A stretch of DNA of 6,901 nt from an uncultured bacterium. Lineage in GTDB: Bacteria > Actinomycetota > Coriobacteriia > Coriobacteriales > Coriobacteriaceae. The translations under genes and the position numbers were made by a program. The DNA is taken from the NCBI GenBank assembly GCA_905215725.1, contig CAJMRD010000097.1:1-6901 (forward strand), read 5' to 3'. This document shows positions 1 through 4,683 of the stretch, one piece after another; the stretch's first letter is position 1, and each line of letters starts with the position of its first letter. The notes below the pieces were generated by a model. It saw only the letters and a program-made list of their open reading frames with translations. It did not search any database and was not told the origin of the DNA.

Positions 1-1
1 C

Positions 2-412
2 ATCGTCGGCTTCCCCGGCGAGACGGACGAGGAATTCGAGGAGTCGCTGGCGCTGTGCCGCCGTGTGGGCTTTTCGCGCATGCACGTGTTCCGTTACAGC
101 AAGCGTCCCGGTACCCTTGCGGCTGACATGCCCGACCAGGTGCCGCCCGAGGTTATGGCCGAGCGCAGCCGCCGTATGCGGGCCGCGGCACAGGAGCTCG
201 CTATTGCCGACGCTCGTCGTCGCGTGGGCACGGTCGAGCGTGCCGTGCTCGAGTATGGTGACAACCTGACGCTCGGCTCGTTCCATCATGCCCGTCTTGA
301 CGATACCTGTGGACTCACAGCCCCGTGCCTGCTCGATGTTGCTATCATCGGAGTCGATGATTCCGGCTTGGTCCATGCGCGCAGGGAGGTTCATGGAAGC
401 CTCGAAGATTAG
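2..412 (+). CDS. mtaB: tRNA threonylcarbamoyladenosine methylthiotransferase (MtaB), C-terminal part
   Basis: This is the last 136 codons of a radical-SAM methylthiotransferase; the start and the N-terminal UPF0004 and [4Fe-4S] cysteine regions lie before the window. Visible are the end of the radical-SAM barrel (IVGFPGET, residues 1-8, followed by the HVFRYSKRPGT stretch at 28-38) and then a basic helical linker leading into a TRAM-like RNA-binding region at about residues 75-130. The HVF-YS-R-GT signature and the following DQV resemble the MtaB branch more than MiaB or RimO. Family members add a methylthio group to t6A37 in ANN-decoding tRNAs, using SAM and an auxiliary iron-sulfur cluster in the cytoplasm. 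The TAG stop lies 20 nt inside phoH, which suggests translational coupling. The MtaB assignment over a sibling subfamily rests on this fragment only; the general family is secure. Confidence 0.88.
   Translation: MVGFPGETDEEFEESLALCRRVGFSRMHVFRYSKRPGTLAADMPDQVPPEVMAERSRRMRAAAQELAIADARRRVGTVERAVLEYGDNLTLGSFHHARLDDTCGLTAPCLLDVAIIGVDDSGLVHARREVHGSLED
383..389 (+). promoter_or_regulatory. Ribosome binding site of phoH
   Basis: AGGGAGG lies within the 3' end of mtaB, three bases before the ATG at 393. This decides the phoH start: the in-frame ATGs at 288 and 375 have no comparable purine run upstream and would add sequence that does not resemble PhoH. The three-base spacing is shorter than usual. 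Confidence 0.7.
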
Positions 413-1379
413 ACTTACCGTTCCCGAGGGTATCGACCCCTCGCGCGTTTTGGGCGCCGGCGACGGCGTCCTTCGTGCACTCGAGAACTTGGTTCGCGCC
501 CATGTGGTCGCCCGTGGCGACAGTATCGCCGTGAGCGGTGACCCGGATGAGGTCGAACTCGTGGCGCGTTTTTTCGAACATGCCTTTCGTGAGGCTGCTG
601 CCGGGCGCACGCTTTCTGCCGACGATGTCTCGCGCTGTCTGGCCGTTCTGCGCGACGGTGAGCACGAGGCTACGTCGCTTCGCGATGACGTGCTGCTTTC
701 GTATCGCGGCCGCGTCATTCGTCCCAAGACGCTCGGGCAAAAGCGCTATGTGGATGCCATTCGCTCGCATACCATCACCTTTGGCTTGGGTCCTGCCGGT
801 ACCGGTAAGACCTATCTGGCCATGGCGCTCGCCGTTGCCGCGCTCAAGCGTCACGAGGTGGGCCGTCTGATCTTGACGCGTCCGGTTGTCGAGGCGGGGG
901 AGAATCTGGGCTTTTTGCCCGGTACCCTTGAGGAAAAGATCGATCCCTACATGCGTCCGCTCTACGACGCCCTTTTTGACATGATGGATCGCGAGCGCAC
1001 CGATGAGCTTATGGAGCGCGGCGTGATCGAGATCGCCCCGCTTGCCTACATGCGCGGCCGCACGCTGAGCGATGCTTTCGTGGTGCTCGACGAGGCGCAA
1101 AATACCACGCCCGAGCAGATGAAGATGTTCCTGACACGCCTGGGCTTCAACTCCAAGTTCGTGATCACCGGCGACCTGAGCCAGCGCGACCTGGTGGGTC
1201 GTCGTGGCGGTCTTGCCGACGTTGAGCAGATTTTGGGCCGTGTCGACGATGTCGCATTTTCGCACCTCGAGCGCGCCGACGTGGTGCGCCATGCCCTGGT
1301 GGGTCGTATCGTCGAGGCATACGATGCTTATGATGACGTGCGTGAGCAGCGCTCGCGCGACCGAAAGGAGTCCCGTTGA
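393..1379 (+). CDS. phoH: PhoH family ATPase (PhoH-like / YbeZ)
   Basis: A 328-residue cytoplasmic P-loop NTPase of the PhoH family, of usual family length. Residues 1 to about 90 form the small N-terminal region that precedes the NTPase domain in PhoH/YbeZ proteins. The NTPase core follows: IRPKTLGQ at 109-116, Walker A GPAGTGKT at 133-140, the family signature TRPVVEAGENLGFLPG at 162-177, Walker B FVVLDEAQN at 229-237, and VITGDLSQRDL at 257-267. All key nucleotide-binding residues are present. The family is linked to RNA metabolism, and the E. coli homologue YbeZ works with the endoribonuclease YbeY, whose gene follows with a 4-nt overlap. The start at 393 was chosen for its Shine-Dalgarno and family N-terminus. 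There is no PIN domain fusion, so this is not the PhoH2 toxin type. The exact biochemical role remains uncertain for the family. Confidence 0.95.
   Translation: MEASKIRLTVPEGIDPSRVLGAGDGVLRALENLVRAHVVARGDSIAVSGDPDEVELVARFFEHAFREAAAGRTLSADDVSRCLAVLRDGEHEATSLRDDVLLSYRGRVIRPKTLGQKRYVDAIRSHTITFGLGPAGTGKTYLAMALAVAALKRHEVGRLILTRPVVEAGENLGFLPGTLEEKIDPYMRPLYDALFDMMDRERTDELMERGVIEIAPLAYMRGRTLSDAFVVLDEAQNTTPEQMKMFLTRLGFNSKFVITGDLSQRDLVGRRGGLADVEQILGRVDDVAFSHLERADVVRHALVGRIVEAYDAYDDVREQRSRDRKESR
1364..1370 (+). promoter_or_regulatory. Ribosome binding site of ybeY
   Basis: AAAGGAG sits five bases before a TTG codon at 1376, inside the last codons of phoH. It supports TTG as the ybeY initiation codon. 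The next in-frame ATG (codon 49) would remove a conserved part of the protein. Confidence 0.75.
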
Positions 1380-1885
1380 GTGTATTGATCAGCAACGATG
1401 CCGAGCTCGATACGCTGCTCGACGCGCAGGAGGTAGAGCACATTTGCGAGGTCGTGCTTGCCGCCGAGGGCGTTGAGCGTGATGTTGAGATCTCCCTTTC
1501 GTATGTCGATGAGGACGAGATGCACGAGCTCAACCACGATTGGCGCGGTATCGACCGTACCACCGATGTCCTCTCGTTTGAGTGCGATTCGGCCTTTGAC
1601 GATGACATTCCCGCCGATGAGACGCTCGAGCTCGGCGATATTATCTTGGCCCCGCAGGTTATTGCCCGTCAGGCCCCCGGTTTTGGCAATAGCCCCGCTG
1701 ACGAGTGCCGTCTGATGCTCGTTCACGGCATGCTGCACCTGCTGGGCTATGACCACATCGAGGACGACGAGGCCGAGGTCATGGAGGCCCGCGAGGACGC
1801 CATCCTGCGCGATCTGGCGCTCGAGCGCGGCGAGGACCCTAAGCTAGTCCACGTCGGCCCCATCACCAACCACGCCCACGACTAG
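1376..1885 (+). CDS. ybeY: Endoribonuclease YbeY (rRNA maturation factor)
   Basis: A 169-residue UPF0054/YbeY metalloprotein, the single-strand-specific endoribonuclease needed for 16S rRNA 3'-end maturation and late 70S quality control. The zinc site HGMLHLLGYDH is complete at residues 117-127, with the three metal-binding histidines H117, H121 and H127. The other hallmark, TTDVLSF, is at 62-68, just after an RG pair (R57) that probably corresponds to the conserved catalytic-cleft arginine. Length is normal. The start is TTG: its first three bases overlap the phoH TGA as TTGA, with a good Shine-Dalgarno five bases upstream. The overlap implies coupled translation with PhoH, a known functional partner of YbeY in other bacteria. 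The C-terminus past the metal site (about 40 residues) is acidic helix and then a polar tail. Assignment is secure. Confidence 0.95.
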   Translation: MSVLISNDAELDTLLDAQEVEHICEVVLAAEGVERDVEISLSYVDEDEMHELNHDWRGIDRTTDVLSFECDSAFDDDIPADETLELGDIILAPQVIARQAPGFGNSPADECRLMLVHGMLHLLGYDHIEDDEAEVMEAREDAILRDLALERGEDPKLVHVGPITNHAHD

Positions 1886-1894
1886 GAGCCGTCT

Positions 1895-2272
1895 ATGATT
1901 CCCGGATCGAACAAGGACCATCCGTCCTTCTTAAAGTCGTTTTCCTACGCCATGGAGGGCTTCGTCACCGCCGTCAAGACCGAGCGCAACATTAAGGTCA
2001 TGCTCGTGGCGGGCGTGTGCACTGTCATTGCCGGCTGTATCGTGGGGCTCGACATTGCCGAGTGGGCCACGATTATCATCTGTTGTGGCCTGGTGATTCA
2101 CGGCGAGCTGTGCAACACCGCTATGGAGGCTATCGTCGACCTAGCGACCCAGGAGCTCCATCCGCTGGCCAAGCGTGCGAAGGACATCGCCGCCGCCTCT
2201 GTATACGTTCTTTCCATCACCGCCGCGATTGTGGGCGTACTGGTATTTGCCCACGCGCTCGACTTTATTTAG
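1895..2272 (+). CDS. dgkA: Diacylglycerol kinase / undecaprenol kinase (DgkA family)
   Basis: A 125-residue integral membrane lipid kinase of the small prokaryotic DgkA family. It has an N-terminal amphipathic region (about 10-30) and three hydrophobic segments (about 34-53, 56-73 and 100-121). The catalytic signature is intact: E71-x-x-N74-T-A-x-E78-x-x-x-D82, then HPLAKRAKDIAAA (89-101), plus E30 and N32 before the first membrane segment. In Gram-positive relatives this enzyme phosphorylates undecaprenol, recycling the cell-wall carrier lipid, whereas the proteobacterial enzyme uses diacylglycerol. The substrate cannot be decided from sequence alone, although the neighbourhood ybeY-dgkA-era is the one in which Gram-positive undecaprenol kinases occur. 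AGGAG at 1884-1888, overlapping the ybeY stop, lies six bases before the ATG. A cytidine deaminase gene (cdd), often found between dgkA and era in Firmicutes, is absent here. Confidence 0.93.
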   Translation: MIPGSNKDHPSFLKSFSYAMEGFVTAVKTERNIKVMLVAGVCTVIAGCIVGLDIAEWATIIICCGLVIHGELCNTAMEAIVDLATQELHPLAKRAKDIAAASVYVLSITAAIVGVLVFAHALDFI

Positions 2273-2284
2273 AAAGGGATTCCC

Positions 2285-3352
2285 ATGTCCGACAATATGC
2301 AGCCTACCGATGAGATTTTGGACGACGAGTCCCTGGACGCGGTGGATACCGAGGAGCTCGAGGATGTCGAGGAGTTCGACCCGTTTGAGGGTATGAGCGA
2401 CGAGGAACTCGACGCCCTGTGCGACGAGGACGACAACCTCGCGGGCTTTGGTGACGTGGAGCCCGGTTTCCGCAGCGGCTTTGTGGCCCTGGTCGGTCGT
2501 CCCAACGCTGGCAAGTCTACGCTGCTTAATGCCTGCTATGGCAAAAAGGTCGCCATCACCTCGCCGGTGGCCCAGACGACCCGCCGCCGCATGCGCGCCG
2601 TCGTCAACCGCCCCGGCTACCAGCTGGTCTTTGTCGATACCCCCGGTATTCATAAGCCCAAGGACGGCTTGGGATCCGAGCTCAACAAGAGCGCGTTGTT
2701 CGAGCTGAACGATGTCGATGTTGTCGCGTTTTTGATTGATGCCACCAAACCGATCGGCAGGGGAGACGCCTGGGTTGCCGAGCGCGTCAGATGCGCTCGT
2801 TGCAAGAAGGTCCTGGTGCTCACCAAGGCCGATGAGGCCGACCCCACACAGGTCATGGAGCAGCTTAAGGCAGCCCACGAACTCATGGAATATGACGACG
2901 AGATCGTGACGTCGTCGGTCAAGAATTTCAACGTCGATGCATTTATCGAGACCGTTGCGCACTTTTTGCCTGAGGGTCCGCGTTGGTTCCCCGAGGACAT
3001 GGGTACCGACGCTTCCGACGAGACGCTCGTTGCCGAGTTTGTGCGCGAGAAGGTCTTGCGCCGCACCCGTGATGAGATCCCGCACTCCGTTGGCGTGATC
3101 TGCGATGCGCTCGAGCAGACCAAGAAGGTGCTTCGCGTGCACGCCACCATTTACGTCGAGCGCGAGGGCCAAAAGGGCATCATCATCGGCAAGGGCGGCG
3201 AGATGATCAAGCATATCGGTATCGACGCCCGTCGCGATCTTGAGCGCATCTTTGGCACGCAGGTCTTTTTGGAGCTGGACGTGAAGGTCAAGGCCGGCTG
3301 GCGTGACGACGAGGCCCAGATTCGCCGCTTTGGCTACAACGCCGAGGACTAA
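2285..3352 (+). CDS. era: GTPase Era, with an acidic N-terminal extension
   Basis: A 355-residue Era GTPase, which binds the 3' end of 16S rRNA and acts as a checkpoint in 30S assembly. Domains: an acidic extension (1-60), a G domain (about 62-230), and a KH RNA-binding domain (about 260-350). GTPase motifs are G1 GRPNAGKST at 71-79, G2 QTTR at 97-100, G3 DTPG at 118-121, G4 TKAD at 180-183 (threonine where most Eras have NKxD) and G5 SSVK at 210-213. The KH loop is IIIGKGG at 299-305, and the typical WR...RRFGY ending is at 339-351. Era is usually about 300 residues, so the first 60 are extra: 26 Asp/Glu and no Lys/Arg. The ATG at 2285 has AAAGGG six bases upstream and a 12-nt gap from dgkA. 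The next in-frame ATGs (codons 5 and 37) would shorten the extension, but the latter has no good ribosome binding site. Core assignment is secure; the role of the extension is unknown. Confidence 0.96.
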   Translation: MSDNMQPTDEILDDESLDAVDTEELEDVEEFDPFEGMSDEELDALCDEDDNLAGFGDVEPGFRSGFVALVGRPNAGKSTLLNACYGKKVAITSPVAQTTRRRMRAVVNRPGYQLVFVDTPGIHKPKDGLGSELNKSALFELNDVDVVAFLIDATKPIGRGDAWVAERVRCARCKKVLVLTKADEADPTQVMEQLKAAHELMEYDDEIVTSSVKNFNVDAFIETVAHFLPEGPRWFPEDMGTDASDETLVAEFVREKVLRRTRDEIPHSVGVICDALEQTKKVLRVHATIYVEREGQKGIIIGKGGEMIKHIGIDARRDLERIFGTQVFLELDVKVKAGWRDDEAQIRRFGYNAED

Positions 3353-3367
3353 GGACGCGCGGCGCGC

Positions 3368-4117
3368 ATGGCAGGCTCCCGGACATATCGCACGAAAGTG
3401 CTCGTGCTCGATAAGACTAAGCTCAAAGAGACCGACCTGATCTTGACGATGCTTGACGAGCGGGGGCGGCAGGTTCGCGCCGTGGCAAAGGGCGCCCGCA
3501 AACCCGGCGGACGCCTGGCTGCGCGCTGCGAGCTGTTCTGTACGGTCGATATGCTGCTTGCACATGGACGGTCACTCGACGTGGTTTCCCAGGCCGAGCT
3601 TATGGAGGCGCCGCTCGGCGCTGCGCCCGATTACGAGACGACCTGCGCCGCAAGCGCGATCGCCGAGGTCGCGCGCGTGTGCTCGTTCGAGGACGCCGAG
3701 GACCCGTTTACCTTTGCCATAACGCAGCGAGCTCTTGCCCTGGTGGGCAGCGGGCTCGACACGGCTCATATGGACCTACTTGTGGCGGCATATGTCTTTA
3801 AGCTGCTGTCGCACGTTGGCTATCGACCCGATTTTTCGGCCTGCGTGCTGTGCGGAGACCCCATGCTGTCGTATTTTTCGCCCCAGGCGGGCGGTCTCAT
3901 GTGCGGGTCGTGCGCGTCGAGCGTTCCGGGTGCCGAGCTGGTGTCGACCGGTGAGGTCGCGTGGCTGCGCGCCCTCATGTCGATGACCTTCGATGCGCTT
4001 ATGGCCGAGAAAATCGACCCGCATACGGCGGCGTTCTTACTCGGGCTTTCGCATGTGTGGGCGGCGACGCATACCGACCAGCGCCTCCGTGCGATGGAAT
4101 TCATGTTGGGTCGGTGA
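3368..4117 (+). CDS. recO: DNA repair protein RecO
   Basis: A 249-residue RecO, of typical length. It binds single-stranded DNA and SSB and, with RecR, loads RecA onto SSB-coated gaps. The N-terminal OB-fold is at about residues 5-80: the sequence begins RTYRTKVLVL, followed by the ETDLILTMLDERG and KGARKP stretches characteristic of the family. A helical C-terminal domain carries a four-cysteine zinc motif, C159-x2-C162 and C179-x2-C182, which is present in many RecO proteins but lost in E. coli. The gap from era is 15 nt. The ribosome binding site is weak: AAGGA overlaps the era stop 12 bases before the ATG, so translation may depend on coupling to era. No better start is visible. It is the last gene before the 138-nt rpsO leader, and I see no terminator after it, so read-through into rpsO is possible. 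Confidence 0.93.
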   Translation: MAGSRTYRTKVLVLDKTKLKETDLILTMLDERGRQVRAVAKGARKPGGRLAARCELFCTVDMLLAHGRSLDVVSQAELMEAPLGAAPDYETTCAASAIAEVARVCSFEDAEDPFTFAITQRALALVGSGLDTAHMDLLVAAYVFKLLSHVGYRPDFSACVLCGDPMLSYFSPQAGGLMCGSCASSVPGAELVSTGEVAWLRALMSMTFDALMAEKIDPHTAAFLLGLSHVWAATHTDQRLRAMEFMLGR

Positions 4118-4141
4118 TGATGCGCAGGCGCGGGCTGCTTG

Positions 4142-4150
4142 TGGTAACAT
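4142..4150 (+). promoter_or_regulatory. Possible extended -10 promoter for rpsO
   Basis: TGGTAACAT combines a TGn extended element with a hexamer TAACAT that matches four of six bases of the -10 consensus. There is no recognisable TTGACA-like -35 at 16-18 bases upstream. It lies about 105 bases before the rpsO start, just after the recO stop, which is a sensible place for a ribosomal-protein promoter. This is a pattern match only. Confidence 0.35.
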
Positions 4151-4165
4151 ATCGGCCTGTTGGTA

Positions 4166-4250
4166 CCTCGACCTTGGTTGCTCGCTCCACCGGCGGCTTC
4201 CCAGTCCGAGGCGAATCGAGTCGCCCGTGGGCGACGTAAAACGAAAGGTG
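4166..4250 (+). promoter_or_regulatory. Structured 5' leader of rpsO, candidate S15 autoregulatory RNA
   Basis: The leader can form a long-range stem, CCTCG (4166-4170) with CGAGG (4207-4211), extended by A4171-T4205 and C4172-G4204 around a bulged C4206. Near the start codon, GTCGCC (4220-4225) pairs with GGCGAC (4230-4235) around a CGTG loop. The same GTCGCC arm can instead pair, via TCGCC, with GGCGA at 4210-4214, so the two hairpins exclude each other. The Shine-Dalgarno AAAGG (4244-4248) follows within 10-15 bases. S15 represses its own mRNA through leader structures that differ between phyla. I saw the pairings directly; the regulatory role is inferred. Confidence 0.45.
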
Positions 4251-4255
4251 AAACA

Positions 4256-4534
4256 ATGACTGTTTCCAAAGAGCGCAAGGCTGAGCTGACTGCCCAGTTC
4301 GGTAACACCCCGGTCGACACCGGCAACCCCAAGGTTCAGGTCGCCATCCTGTCCGAGCGCATCAAGGAGCTGACCGAGCACATGAAGTCCCACCAGAAGG
4401 ACTTCCACACCCGTCGTGGCCTGCTCATGCTCGTCGGCCGTCGTCGTCGTCTTCTCTCCTACATCAAGAAGAACGACATCGTCGAGTACCGTGAGCTCAT
4501 CAAGGCTCTGGGCATCCGCGACAACATCCAGTAG
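4256..4534 (+). CDS. rpsO: 30S ribosomal protein S15
   Basis: A 92-residue S15 (usual length about 89), a primary-binding protein that contacts the three-way junction of the 16S central domain and nucleates S6/S18 binding. Family markers are DTG at 21-23, the RNA-contacting set H42, H46, D49 and T52 (H, H, D, S in E. coli), and the basic block RRGLLMLVGRRRRLLSYIKK at 53-72. The ATG has GAAAGG seven bases upstream. An in-frame ATG at 4160 is upstream, but it would add leader sequence with no S15 similarity, so 4256 is the start. Codon use is strongly C-ending, fitting high expression. A terminator follows the gene, and pnp comes next, the same rpsO-pnp order found in E. coli and many other bacteria. 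Confidence 0.98.
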   Translation: MTVSKERKAELTAQFGNTPVDTGNPKVQVAILSERIKELTEHMKSHQKDFHTRRGLLMLVGRRRRLLSYIKKNDIVEYRELIKALGIRDNIQ

Positions 4535-4548
4535 GATTTGTACATGCT

Positions 4549-4580
4549 AAGAGCGTCCTGCGCAGCGGGGCGCTCTTTTT
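4549..4580 (+). terminator. Rho-independent terminator after rpsO
   Basis: A 7-bp stem, AAGAGCG (4549-4555) with CGCTCTT (4571-4577), continues inward through T4556-G4570, C4557-G4569 and C4558-G4568. It runs directly into a T tract ending at 4580. It begins 14 bases after the rpsO stop. Because pnp follows with no clear promoter of its own, it may act as a partial terminator that lowers pnp transcription relative to rpsO. Confidence 0.85.
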
Positions 4581-4588
4581 GTGTAAGG

Positions 4589-4604
4589 GCGTGAACAATC
4601 ACGC
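4589..4604 (+). other. Small hairpin in the rpsO-pnp spacer
   Basis: GCGTGA (4589-4594) and TCACGC (4599-4604) form a perfect 6-bp stem with an ACAA loop, about 10 bases after the terminator. It has no T tract, so it is not a terminator. It may be a processing or stability element in read-through RNA. A hairpin this short can occur by chance in GC-rich DNA. Confidence 0.4.
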
Positions 4605-4647
4605 TCTGAAGCGTGGCGGGGGCAGGGGGCCCGCGTCACATGAGAAG

Positions 4648-4670
4648 CCCGCAGGCAAGGGGCCTGTGGG
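4648..4670 (+). promoter_or_regulatory. Stem-loop directly before the pnp ribosome binding site
   Basis: CCCGCAGGC (4648-4656) pairs with GCCTGTGGG (4662-4670) over nine base pairs with one G-U, leaving an AAGGG loop. Only two bases separate it from the AAAGGAG Shine-Dalgarno (4673-4679). In E. coli, pnp mRNA is autoregulated through an RNase III-cut leader stem that PNPase then degrades. A leader stem here is compatible with similar control, but its sequence and position are not those of E. coli, so the function is inferred. Confidence 0.55.
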
Positions 4671-4683
4671 GTAAAGGAGAACA

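Noticed and set aside
288..392. Upstream in-frame extension of phoH from ATG 288
   Set aside because: The added residues derive from the mtaB 3' coding region in another frame, do not resemble PhoH, and lack a ribosome binding site. ATG 393 has one.
107..930. A 13-base direct repeat, CCCGGTACCCTTG, at 107-119 and 918-930
   Set aside because: Both copies encode the same short peptide (PGTL) in frame in mtaB and phoH. Shared codon preference explains it, and there is no flanking similarity.
345..1292. A 315-codon minus-strand open frame opposite phoH
   Set aside because: Antisense shadow of phoH. The PhoH motifs on the + strand are complete and the antisense product resembles nothing I know.
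2276..2284. Short palindrome GGGATTCCC around the era Shine-Dalgarno
   Set aside because: Arms of only four bases with a one-base centre cannot form a stable hairpin, and this is not a recognised operator.
2141..3565. A 474-codon minus-strand open frame spanning dgkA, era and recO
   Set aside because: It crosses three well-supported + strand genes, has no recognisable family, and is explained by the scarcity of stop codons in the antisense of GNC-type codons.
4160..4255. N-terminal extension of rpsO from the in-frame ATG at 4160
   Set aside because: The extra 32 residues have no S15 similarity, the ATG lacks a ribosome binding site, and the stretch forms leader RNA structure. GAAAGG precedes ATG 4256.
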